From positions 1 to 34,232 of the forward strand of contig JAHEFT010000154.1 in NCBI GenBank assembly GCA_024640025.1: a stretch of 34,232 nt of DNA. The letters run 5' to 3'. A model generated the notes under the pieces. That model was not told the origin of the DNA. It did no database searches and saw nothing but the letters and a program-made list of their open reading frames with translations. Positions 27,009-34,232 of the stretch are shown here, piece after piece; the stretch's first letter is position 1; the number at the start of each line of letters is the position of its first letter. The translations under genes were made by a program, and so were the position numbers. The DNA is from Chromatiales bacterium (GTDB lineage: Bacteria; Pseudomonadota; Gammaproteobacteria; Xanthomonadales; SZUA-36).

Positions 27009-27920
27009 ATGAGATTAAACGCATTTTTTATTTCCATAATTTGCGGATGTGCGCTGATGTCTCCCCTGCCCACCTCTGCCTGGGGCCCCGACGGGCACCG
27101 CATCATCGGCGTCGACGCCATGCACTTGCTGGACGATACCGCCCGGGCAACCGTGGTTGAAATCCTCGGAGGGGAATCCAGCAAAATAATTGGCGAAGCC
27201 TGCTTCTGGCCGGACACGGTGCGCGAGACATCCATTTGGGAATGGAGCGCACCCCTGCATTACGTGAATATCCCCCGCAGCGCTGTGCATTTTGACCGGG
27301 AACGGGATTGTGCAGCCGGCCTGTGCGTAACCGACGCCATTGTCAAATACGCCAATGAATTGAACCGCCCCGGGCTGGGCGCCGAACAACGCTGGCAGGC
27401 TTTTGCCTTTCTATGTCATTTCGTTGGCGACCTGCACCAGCCGCTCCATACAGGCTACCTGGACGACCGCGGCGGCAATTACGTGGAGATCGAATACCGC
27501 GGTGAAGTCGGCAACCTGCACCAGTTCTGGGATCGCGTCGTGATCCGCGACCGACTGGGCGCGAATCCTCGTTGGGAGAGACCGTATTCCGGGCCTGCCT
27601 GGATGGAACGTGAAGAGAAATGGAACCCGGGTTCAGTTCAATGCTGGACAGACGAATCCCATGCCCTCGTGGCCAGTTCTGCGTACCCTGGCGAAGCCAC
27701 AATCAGTGAATGTTTCGCGGATCAAACCTGGTTGATTATCCGCCAGCAATGGCAAAAAGCCGCGCACCGGCTGGCCGGCATTCTAAACGCCACGGTGGGG
27801 AATGGAGAAGTGATAACAGTCGAAGCCCTAGAGGTCCCTTGCGATCCTGAACCCGACCCGGGCATCGCGCCGGTCCGCCGAGGCGGACAAGCGGAAAGCG
27901 GATCGCGCCTGGTCCGGTGA
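27009..27920 (+). CDS. S1/P1-type exported nuclease
   Basis: 303 aa. The signal peptide ends ...SPLPTSA and the mature protein begins WGPDGHRI; the N-terminal tryptophan is itself a zinc ligand in this family. Other ligand motifs are HYVNIP, FLCHFVGDLHQPLH and NLHQFWDRV, completing the three-zinc site. It would cut single-stranded nucleic acids in the periplasm or outside, releasing 5'-nucleotides. Family members usually end soon after the RLAGILN helix; here the frame runs about 36 residues further (VITVEALEVPCDPEPDPGIA...), and the last 93 bases lie antisense to the 3' end of the SUMF1-domain gene. A stop (TGA at 27811) exists one base out of frame near the expected end. ATG at 27009 fits the signal peptide; no clear ribosome-binding site. 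Confidence 0.92.
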   Translation: MRLNAFFISIICGCALMSPLPTSAWGPDGHRIIGVDAMHLLDDTARATVVEILGGESSKIIGEACFWPDTVRETSIWEWSAPLHYVNIPRSAVHFDRERDCAAGLCVTDAIVKYANELNRPGLGAEQRWQAFAFLCHFVGDLHQPLHTGYLDDRGGNYVEIEYRGEVGNLHQFWDRVVIRDRLGANPRWERPYSGPAWMEREEKWNPGSVQCWTDESHALVASSAYPGEATISECFADQTWLIIRQQWQKAAHRLAGILNATVGNGEVITVEALEVPCDPEPDPGIAPVRRGGQAESGSRLVR

Positions 27921-29396
27921 ACTTGCCCAGAAACCACCGCGAACCACGCGAAACTCACAACCCGGATTGATCCATGCAGAGCCGTCTGTCGGCGCGCGCA
28001 GGTAGGTGTCATGCCAGCAATCCCTGGTCCACTCACCGACGTTTCCACCAATATCATGCAGGCCATACGGGTTGGGACCATACCTGGCGACGGGCGACGG
28101 TCCCCAGAAATCATCGCCGTAGCCTTTGAAAAACGAGGACCACTGGCGGCGCCCGCGGGAAACATCGTGTTCACCGGTAAGGTTTTCCACCGGTTTCGGC
28201 GGTGAGCCATCGCCCCACCAGAACCGGGTAGCCGTTCCGCCACGCAGGGCATACTCAAATTCGGCCTCGCTGGGCAGGCGATAAGCTTTGCCGGTACCAC
28301 GGGCAAGCCATTGCATATAGGCATTCGCATCGTTCCACGAAACATGCACGACGGGTTCGTCTTCCATCGCCTCAGTGCCTTCATAGTTCATGCGCCAGTT
28401 GACGTCATCCTGCTCCTTCAACCGACCTGAATAATGGTTATAAACGGTTGAAGAACCTTGCTTTTCTGCATCAGTCTTATAACCCGTCGAGTCTGCGAAT
28501 TTGCGGAACTCCTTAACGGTGACCTCAGTGCGCCCAATAGCAAAACCACGGCGGAAGGAAACACGATGCCTGGGCCCTTCGTTGTCTGTCCTTCCGTCTT
28601 CGAACGCCGAAGACCCCATCATGAAACTGCCTGCGAGCACGACCACGGACTCCGGTGTCCACTGCCCCCGGTTAATGAAGTGATCCCGAATGATCTGGCC
28701 AGGCTTGAAACCGCCATACACCCTGGCTTCCTCGAGTCGGCGGCGTAACTGATTGACCGTCTGGTCGGCATCGCCCAGGGCGATCAGTTCGATCAGTTTG
28801 CGCTCGGACAGTGTGAAGTTTCCGGCATCCATCGCCGTCACCGCGGCAACTTCCAGTTCTGCAGCGCGCTCGGCCCTGAAGTCTGTGATGGTTTCCCGGG
28901 CTTCCTCAACAAGCTCCGGCGAGTCCCGAACCAGGGCTGCTTCTTCCAGCATGCGTTCGGCCATTTCAAAATCCAGCTCCCTCGCCACCGCCACAACGTT
29001 TGACAGCATAATCTTTTGCACTTCCAATAGACCCTGCTGAGCCTCCGTATTGGTCGCGTCAATATCCAGGGCCGAACGATAGTAAAACCAGGCGCAGTCA
29101 TCAGGCGGATTATCGATCTTTCCGGCCCGCATGGCCTCGGCCGCCCTGTTAAGGTTCTGCGCAATCAACTGCTGTTGATCCAGGTTTTCACTAGCCGGAG
29201 GTTCAGGTGAACGGTTTTCCTCACGTACCGGAACGGTCAGTTCCAGATCTATATCGGCATCAAGCGGACTGTCGCCGAGGCGTTCGTATTGCCTTTCAGA
29301 CTGGCCGGATTCAGGTTTTTGCGCGTACAGGATTCCCGGTGGCAGCGTCGCCGCGACCACAAGAAACATGCATAACCATTCCCTTGCCTGTAGCAT
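27828..29396 (-). CDS. Exported SUMF1/FGE-like domain protein with helical-repeat N-terminus (522 aa)
   Basis: An N-terminal signal or anchor (WLCMFLVVAATLPPGILYAQ) leads to an acidic linker, then TPR-like helices at about 75-225 (CAWFYYRSALDIDATNTEAQ; ELDFEMAERMLEEAALVRDS). The C-terminal ~265 residues are a formylglycine-generating-enzyme-type sulfatase-modifying domain: VVLAGSFMMGSSAFEDGRTD, FAIGRTEVTVKEFRKFADST, EPVVHVSWNDANAYMQWLAR, YRLPSEAEFEYALRGG, GLHDIGGNVGEWTRDCW, FRVVRGGFWAS and GFRIARDL. Most bacterial proteins of this fold are not formylglycine makers, and no sulfatase is nearby. The frame runs to 29573, but the ATG at 29396 gives a proper signal peptide. RNase D starts 31 bp away on the other strand; the 3' end overlaps the nuclease. 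Confidence 0.88.
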   Translation of the reverse strand: MLQAREWLCMFLVVAATLPPGILYAQKPESGQSERQYERLGDSPLDADIDLELTVPVREENRSPEPPASENLDQQQLIAQNLNRAAEAMRAGKIDNPPDDCAWFYYRSALDIDATNTEAQQGLLEVQKIMLSNVVAVARELDFEMAERMLEEAALVRDSPELVEEARETITDFRAERAAELEVAAVTAMDAGNFTLSERKLIELIALGDADQTVNQLRRRLEEARVYGGFKPGQIIRDHFINRGQWTPESVVVLAGSFMMGSSAFEDGRTDNEGPRHRVSFRRGFAIGRTEVTVKEFRKFADSTGYKTDAEKQGSSTVYNHYSGRLKEQDDVNWRMNYEGTEAMEDEPVVHVSWNDANAYMQWLARGTGKAYRLPSEAEFEYALRGGTATRFWWGDGSPPKPVENLTGEHDVSRGRRQWSSFFKGYGDDFWGPSPVARYGPNPYGLHDIGGNVGEWTRDCWHDTYLRAPTDGSAWINPGCEFRVVRGGFWASSPDQARSAFRLSASADRRDARVGFRIARDL

Positions 29397-29427
29397 TTGC
29401 AAATCAGAATCCCGAATAACACTCAGA

Positions 29428-30573
29428 ATGTCAAAAATAAAAATCAAAAAAGCACTCGATGCCGGCAAGCATCCTATCCTTCTCGAAACTGCCGCACAAC
29501 TCGAAAATGCCTGTAAATCCTGGGTCCGAAGCAGCGTGCTTGGCATCGACACCGAATTTGTCAGGGAGCGCACCTACCGGGCGGACCTCGGCCTGGTGCA
29601 AATTTCCGATGGTGAAACTGCCTGGCTGTTTGACCCCCTGGCCGTCACATCCTATGAATCACTGCGCAGTATGTTCGAGAACCCGAAAATATTAAAGTTA
29701 CTGCACAGCGGATCGGAAGACCTGGAGGTTTTGCTGAACACGATCGGCGCGCTCCCAGAACCGCTGATCGACACACAAATCGCCTGCGCCATGCAGGGAC
29801 AGTCGCTGCAGCTAGGCTATCACCATGCGATCAAGTGGCTGTTTGATGTTGATATCGACAAGGATCAGACACGATCAAACTGGCTAAAAAGGCCGTTGTC
29901 CACACGCCAGCTTCACTATGCAGCAATGGACGTCGTACTGCTGCCGGAAATGTTCCTGGCGCTCCGGGAGAAACTCGAGGAAGCCGGACGATGGTCATGG
30001 CTGGAAGAAGATGTCACAAGGATGCAGCAAATCGCGCTCACGCCGGTTGATCCCGAATTGGTCTACATGCGATTTTCAGGCATCGGCCGGATGGATCACG
30101 GAACGCTGCAGGCTCTCAAGCACCTGGCGCGCTGGAGAGAAGGTGTGGCCGCAGAGAAGAACCGGGCCAGGGGCTTCGTCATTTCAGACTCAGCCCTGCT
30201 GCAACTGGCGCGGGAGAAGCCGTCCAGCAGCAAGGAAATTGCTCGCATTCCAAACATTCACCCGGTGGCCCTTGCCCGTTATGAGGAAGCGCTGCTAGGC
30301 CTTATTGCCGACGCTGGCCGCGACCAGGCGCCCGTAGAAAAATTCGAACAACTCGATGGCTTGCAGCGCCAGCAAATCAACCGGATGCGCAATATCGTCG
30401 AAACCCGCGCTAAAGAACTAGGTGTAGAGCCGGCCTTGCTGGCGTCCCGCCGGGAACTGGAAAAACTGATCCGGGCAAATAAATCAGACAGCCCGATACC
30501 GGAACGTTTCCTGGGTTGGCGAAAAGAAATCATCACCGACGCACTGGTCGCTGTGATTGAGAACACTTCGTGA
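29428..30573 (+). CDS. rnd: Ribonuclease D
   Basis: 381 aa, a 3'-5' exoribonuclease acting on tRNA and small RNA precursors. DEDDy exonuclease motifs are all present: Exo I LGIDTEFVRERTYRADLGL, Exo II LLHSGSEDLEVLLNTIG, and Exo III QLHYAAMDVVLLPEM with the tyrosine. The HRDC-type RNA-binding region follows at about 210-285 (ARWREGVAAEKNRARGFVIS, LAREKPSSSKEIARI). The length is usual for RNase D. I chose the ATG at 29428 because the ATG at 29368 would add 20 residues outside the family and overlap the divergent SUMF1 gene. Confidence 0.94.
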   Translation: MSKIKIKKALDAGKHPILLETAAQLENACKSWVRSSVLGIDTEFVRERTYRADLGLVQISDGETAWLFDPLAVTSYESLRSMFENPKILKLLHSGSEDLEVLLNTIGALPEPLIDTQIACAMQGQSLQLGYHHAIKWLFDVDIDKDQTRSNWLKRPLSTRQLHYAAMDVVLLPEMFLALREKLEEAGRWSWLEEDVTRMQQIALTPVDPELVYMRFSGIGRMDHGTLQALKHLARWREGVAAEKNRARGFVISDSALLQLAREKPSSSKEIARIPNIHPVALARYEEALLGLIADAGRDQAPVEKFEQLDGLQRQQINRMRNIVETRAKELGVEPALLASRRELEKLIRANKSDSPIPERFLGWRKEIITDALVAVIENTS

Positions 30574-30610
30574 TTGGGCATCATCCAGTGGCAGAAGTCA
30601 TACACTGGAA

Positions 30611-30616
30611 TATAAT
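30611..30616 (+). promoter_or_regulatory. Consensus -10 (TATAAT) before the aminotransferase
   Basis: TATAAT 33 bases before the ATG at 30649, in the 75-bp gap after rnd. A -35 at the right spacing is poor (GTGGCA/TGGCAG region). It could give the aminotransferase its own start of transcription. Confidence 0.35.
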
Positions 30617-30648
30617 TCCCAGTTCGAACCGCCAGATTGCGCCAAAAA

Positions 30649-31926
30649 ATGAAGACCGAATCATTACTCGAACGACGTGCCCGGGTCATGGGCCCGGCCT
30701 ACCGGCTGTTTTACCGGCAACCCGTTCACCTGGTAAGGGGCGAAGGCGCCTGGCTGTACGATGCCGATGGCCGTCAATACCTCGATTGCTACAACAACGT
30801 GGCCTCGGTAGGACACTGCCATCCCCGCGTCGTAGAGGCCCTCAGTAAACAGGCGTCCATGCTCAATACACATACGCGCTACCTGCATGAGAATGTCGTG
30901 CGGTATGCCGAACGCCTGGGCGATACGCTGCCGGGGGACCTCAGCGTGTGCATGTTCGTGTGCACCGGCACCGAAGCCAACGACCTGGCTTTCCGCATCG
31001 CACGGACCGTGACCGGCAACGAGGGCGCCATCGTGACAGAGCATGCCTACCACGGCAACTCGCTGGTGGTCACCGAATTGTCCACCGAGGAATACCCGGT
31101 CTGTGACCAGCCAGATTACCTGGAAACCGTCGAGGCGCCGGACGGATATCGAGGCAGCTATGGATATTCCGATCAGGACCGGGGACGGAAATATGCAGCC
31201 CTTGCCACTGCGGCAATCGATCGGCTGGCGAAACGCGGAAAGCATCCGGCCCTGTTCATGTGCGACAACATTTTCAGCTCAAACGGCGTACTGACTCCGC
31301 CGCCGGAATATCTGCAGGACGTGTACCGGCGGGTACGCGCTGCCGGCGGACTGGTCGTGGCGGACGAAGTCCAGTCCGGTCTGTGCCGGCTGGGTGACCA
31401 CATGTGGGGTTTTGAAGATTCGGATGTAATACCGGATATCGTCACCATGGGCAAACCCGTCGGCGACGGACACCCACTGGCCGTCGTGGTGACGACCCCG
31501 GCCATTGCGGCGGAATTCGCCCGCAAGTTTCACTATTTCAATACCTTCGGCGGCAACCCGGTTTCCGCTGCCGTCGGTCTGGCCGTGCTGGAAGTGGTTG
31601 AACAGGAGAATATCCTGCAAAACGTCCACGATGTCGGCGCTTACCTGAAACAGGGACTGAAAGACCTGGCGCAACGGCACGAGTCGATCGGCGACGTGCG
31701 TGGAAAGGGATTGTTTTACGGCGTTGAACTGGTAACAGACCGGGATACCAAAAAACCCGCCGAAAAAGAGGCGCGGCGGATTCGCGAGTATTTGCGCGAA
31801 AACGGCGTGTTGCTCAGCACAACCGGGGCCTTGAATAATACGCTGAAAATCCGCCCGCCCATGATTTTTTCAAAAGCCAACGCGGATGAGCTGCTTGGAA
31901 AGCTCGAGCAGGCCTTGATGAATTGA
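30649..31926 (+). CDS. Class III PLP aminotransferase, ethanolamine-phosphate phospho-lyase-like
   Basis: 425 aa. Fold-type I PLP enzyme of the class III group. It shows VCMFVCTGTEANDLAFRIAR (phosphate-binding region), VTEHAYHGNSLVVTELST, LVVADEVQSGLCRLGDHMWG with the Asp that pairs the pyridine nitrogen, and the catalytic lysine in IVTMGKPVGDGHPLAVVVTT. The MGKPxGxGHP form separates the phospho-lyase and alanine-glyoxylate-2-like branch (human ETNPPL/PHYKPL type) from ordinary omega-transaminases, so elimination of phosphate from an amino-alcohol phosphate is a candidate reaction beside transamination. The ATG at 30649 is preferred over the upstream TTG at 30637. Convergent with the MacB-like permease with a 10-bp gap and no visible terminator. 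Confidence 0.88.
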   Translation: MKTESLLERRARVMGPAYRLFYRQPVHLVRGEGAWLYDADGRQYLDCYNNVASVGHCHPRVVEALSKQASMLNTHTRYLHENVVRYAERLGDTLPGDLSVCMFVCTGTEANDLAFRIARTVTGNEGAIVTEHAYHGNSLVVTELSTEEYPVCDQPDYLETVEAPDGYRGSYGYSDQDRGRKYAALATAAIDRLAKRGKHPALFMCDNIFSSNGVLTPPPEYLQDVYRRVRAAGGLVVADEVQSGLCRLGDHMWGFEDSDVIPDIVTMGKPVGDGHPLAVVVTTPAIAAEFARKFHYFNTFGGNPVSAAVGLAVLEVVEQENILQNVHDVGAYLKQGLKDLAQRHESIGDVRGKGLFYGVELVTDRDTKKPAEKEARRIREYLRENGVLLSTTGALNNTLKIRPPMIFSKANADELLGKLEQALMN

Positions 31927-31936
31927 TGGCCCACTC

Positions 31937-33184
31937 CTATTCGTAATGCAGCGCTTCAATCGGGTTGAGCTTCGCCGCCTTAACGGCCGGCAACAAACCG
32001 AACGAAATACCCACCATGGTGCAGAATGCCAGTCCGAACACCGCCCAGCCGACCGGTATCGAGACTTCGAAGGAGGTCACGATGGATAGAACGTTGCCCA
32101 GGCCAATGCCTACCAGCACGCCGATGATGCCGCCGATATTGCACAGGATGATGGCCTCCAACAGGAACTGGTTGCGAATGTTGCTGCGCCTGGCGCCCAG
32201 GGACTTGCGAATACCAATCTCCTTGGTGCGTTCGGTCACCGAGACCAGCATAATGTTCATGATGCCGATGCCGGCGACGATCAAAGAGATGGTGCCCAGC
32301 ACGAAGGCGCCGATCTTGACCCCCAGCGTGGTCTGGTTGAATTGCTTGATCATGCTGTTGCTGGTGAACCAGTAGAAATTGTCCTTTTCGCCTCGTTTCA
32401 GACCGCGGTCCCGGCGCACGATCTGGCTCACTTCCTCGATCGCGTCCGAAAGCAATTCCGGTGTCTTGGCGCGGACAGTGACATTAACAGAGCGTGGGAA
32501 CCCCTGGGGGTCGATAAGGCCGTAGATGTCCGTGTACGTGCCACTGGGTATCAAAGCCATTTGATCGTATGGGCCGCCAAACGCTGAGTCCTTGGCTATG
32601 AACACCCCAATCACTTCGTACTTCTTGCCATCGATGCGAATATTTTTGCCGACCGGGTCTGTAAATGGAAAGAGCTGCTCGGCAATCGCGTGCCCAATCA
32701 CCGCGACCCTGGCATGGGCAACCATGTCCATTTGTGAAATATTGCGGCCGAACTCTACGAAATGCGTGTTGTTCTCAGGATACTCGGGTGATCCGCCGCA
32801 CAGCGTGGTGTTGGCGTTGGTCTTTTCGCCCTTGTACTCAGTGACGAATCCGTAGTCCCAAAGCTCGGTGCCGACAAATTCCACGGTGGTCGCGTGATCC
32901 CTGATGGCCTGGGCATTCTCGAGTGTAACGGGCGGCCAGGTCATGGCTTCGCGTTGCTCGTCCTGAGAATTGAAGCCGCCCGGAGGCCATTTTTGCACCT
33001 GGAAAACCTGCGATCCCAGCACCGTCATCTCTTTTTCCATGGTTTTCTGGATAACGGAAATGGCCGTCATGACGGCGATGATCGAGGCCACTCCAAGAAC
33101 AATGCCAACCAGGGTAAGCATCGACCGCAGCTTGTTACTGCGGATGGCGCCCGCGGACATGAGCAGGGTGTCCAGCTTGCGCAT
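31937..33184 (-). CDS. MacB-like ABC transporter permease (FtsX domain)
   Basis: About 415 aa. One N-terminal span (RSMLTLVGIVLGVASIIAVM), a large periplasmic MacB-type core domain, then three C-terminal spans (IGAFVLGTISLIVAGIGIMN; NIGGIIGVLVGIGLGNVLSI; VGWAVFGLAFCTMVGISFGL). The coupling segment MLVSVTERTKEIGIRKSLGA RRSN is the family signature, and the C-terminus reads AAKLNPIEALHYE. This class couples cytoplasmic ATP hydrolysis to work in the periplasm, for example export of peptides or lipoprotein handling. The frame extends to GTG at 33205, but the ATG at 33184 has AGGAG five bases before it, so I use it. It follows a paralogous permease by 17 bp. Confidence 0.92.
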   Translation of the reverse strand: MRKLDTLLMSAGAIRSNKLRSMLTLVGIVLGVASIIAVMTAISVIQKTMEKEMTVLGSQVFQVQKWPPGGFNSQDEQREAMTWPPVTLENAQAIRDHATTVEFVGTELWDYGFVTEYKGEKTNANTTLCGGSPEYPENNTHFVEFGRNISQMDMVAHARVAVIGHAIAEQLFPFTDPVGKNIRIDGKKYEVIGVFIAKDSAFGGPYDQMALIPSGTYTDIYGLIDPQGFPRSVNVTVRAKTPELLSDAIEEVSQIVRRDRGLKRGEKDNFYWFTSNSMIKQFNQTTLGVKIGAFVLGTISLIVAGIGIMNIMLVSVTERTKEIGIRKSLGARRSNIRNQFLLEAIILCNIGGIIGVLVGIGLGNVLSIVTSFEVSIPVGWAVFGLAFCTMVGISFGLLPAVKAAKLNPIEALHYE

Positions 33185-33189
33185 ATCAG

Positions 33190-33194
33190 CTCCT
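33190..33194 (-). promoter_or_regulatory. Ribosome-binding site deciding the permease start
   Basis: AGGAG on the minus strand, five bases before the ATG at 33184. It favours this ATG over the GTG at 33205. Confidence 0.7.
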
Positions 33195-33201
33195 CTCCGC
33201 C

Positions 33202-34232
33202 TCACTCATAGCGCAACGCCTCGATCGGGTCCAGTCGTGCGCCCCGCCAGGCCGGCACGATACCGGAAAGCACCCCGACCAGGATTGAAACAACCACCGC
33301 GGTTATCAATATGCCGGGCGAAAGGCTGGCCGGCATGAGGACTGCATCGATCAGAAAAGTCAGCAGCGCAGCCAGCACGATACCGATGATGCCGCCGATC
33401 AGGCAGATGACGGACGATTCGAACAGGAATTGCATCAGGATGCTGCGACGCCGCGCGCCGATGGCCTTGCGAATGCCGATTTCCCTGGTGCGCTCGGTGA
33501 CTGACACGAACATGATGTTCATGACCCCGACACCGCCGACGAACAATGAGATGCCGGTGACCAGCAAACCGATCAGCAGCACGACTCCCATGACGTTGTT
33601 ATACGCGCCCATCAACGTGCCCAGCTTGTTGATTGCAAAATCGTCGTCCTCGGTGGGCCCCAGCCCACGAATCTTGCGCATCTCACCGATCACTTCATAC
33701 TCGAAATCCTCAAGCGACTCCTGCGAGGGCGCCTTGATGGCTATGTCCAAATTTGCACGCCCACCGCTGTCTCCGAATGTCTTGATGAACGTGGTAACGG
33801 GCACGAAAACGCGTCGGTCGAAATTTGGCCCGCCAAAGCTGTTGCCGCCCTGCTCCTCCATCACTCCGATGATCCGATAGGTGTGGCGGCCGAGCTTGAT
33901 GTTTTTGTCGAGGGGGCTGATCGAGCCAAACAAGGCCTCGGCGATCGCGGATCCGATCACCACGACCTTTTTCTTGTAGTCGACCTCGAAAGGCATCATG
34001 AAGCGCCCCAGTTCGGGAGTCATGGTGGAAACGACGATCATCTTATCGGTCGTCCCGAGCACGGTCACGTTATCCAGGGTCTCGGAGCCATACTTTATAT
34101 TGACCTCGGTACTGATTGATGGGTTGACCAAACCGCGACCGCTCAACGCCTCAGCCAACTGCCGGGAATTTTCAATCGAGAGGTTTTTGCGATTGCGGAA
34201 TTCCATGTAATTCCCCATGTGAACCCAGGGTG
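33202..34232 (-). CDS. MacB-like ABC transporter permease, paralogue (5' end cut by window)
   Basis: The frame is open to the right edge (PWVH before the first internal Met at 34218), so the N-terminal span and start are missing. The visible part has the MacB periplasmic core (VTVLGTTDKMIVVSTMTPEL, KVVVIGSAIAEALFGSISPL, YRIIGVMEEQGGNSFGGPNF) and three C-terminal spans with the signature MFVSVTERTREIGIRKAIGA and the end GARLDPIEALRYE. It resembles the next gene closely enough to be an old duplicate; tandem pairs of this kind usually have an ATPase and an HlyD-type adaptor gene upstream, which would lie outside the window. Confidence 0.9.
   Translation of the reverse strand, partial: PWVHMGNYMEFRNRKNLSIENSRQLAEALSGRGLVNPSISTEVNIKYGSETLDNVTVLGTTDKMIVVSTMTPELGRFMMPFEVDYKKKVVVIGSAIAEALFGSISPLDKNIKLGRHTYRIIGVMEEQGGNSFGGPNFDRRVFVPVTTFIKTFGDSGGRANLDIAIKAPSQESLEDFEYEVIGEMRKIRGLGPTEDDDFAINKLGTLMGAYNNVMGVVLLIGLLVTGISLFVGGVGVMNIMFVSVTERTREIGIRKAIGARRRSILMQFLFESSVICLIGGIIGIVLAALLTFLIDAVLMPASLSPGILITAVVVSILVGVLSGIVPAWRGARLDPIEALRYE

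Noticed and set aside
27722-28384. A 220-codon minus-strand frame overlapping the SUMF1-domain gene
   Set aside because: It is another frame of the same strand; the SUMF1 frame has all family motifs.
30664-31245. A 193-codon minus-strand frame inside the aminotransferase
   Set aside because: Antisense shadow without recognisable domains or a start signal.

Overview
The window looks like a chromosomal stretch from a Gram-negative bacterium, most likely a gammaproteobacterium. The evidence is O-polysaccharide-type ABC export genes, an RND efflux pair, RNase D, an HdeD-family protein, MacB-type permeases and several Sec-type exported proteins. A secreted metalloprotease ends in a short IF..SFE-type tail, which I associate with secreted proteins of Xanthomonadales and related marine lineages; that placement is inference. 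I saw no tRNA, rRNA, CRISPR array, transposase or phage gene. Coding is dense, and several convergent neighbours are separated by 10-28 bp or overlap.

Region 1 (1-9602) is a surface-polysaccharide locus. A partial sulfotransferase at the left edge runs on the plus strand. The rest is a compact minus-strand series, read right to left: a 72-aa single-domain protein, a GT2 glycosyltransferase, an O-antigen ABC permease (Wzm type), its ATPase with a C-terminal glycan-binding domain (Wzt type), a 1024-aa methyltransferase/coiled-coil/GT2/GT2 fusion, an unknown 133-aa protein and a 704-aa GT2-GT4 fusion. Most junctions overlap by 4-11 bp, which suggests translational coupling. A reasonable model is ABC-dependent export of a glycan built by the large GT fusions, with the methyl group serving as an end cap read by Wzt, and possible sulfation.

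Region 2 (9745-13408, minus) encodes a secreted metzincin metalloprotease, an exported protein with two tandem ~120-residue repeats, and an unrecognised 136-aa protein. Region 3 (13459-19788) returns to glycan functions. It holds a second ABC exporter (permease plus a short ATPase without the glycan-binding domain), an FAD oxidoreductase of the UDP-galactopyranose-mutase-like group on the plus strand, a membrane-anchored GT2 and a TMTC-like membrane GT-C/TPR protein. A dyad-centred promoter candidate lies between the second permease and the oxidoreductase.

Region 4 (19900-34232) is mostly housekeeping and transport: an RND adaptor and pump, an EamA-type transporter, a rhodanese, an exported unknown, an HdeD-family membrane protein, an S1/P1 nuclease, a TPR-like/SUMF1-domain exported protein, RNase D, a class III aminotransferase of the phospho-lyase type, and two MacB-like permeases, the second cut by the right edge. 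Base composition rises from AT-leaning in the leftmost part to clearly GC-rich in the RND genes, consistent with a surface-polysaccharide island beside core sequence.
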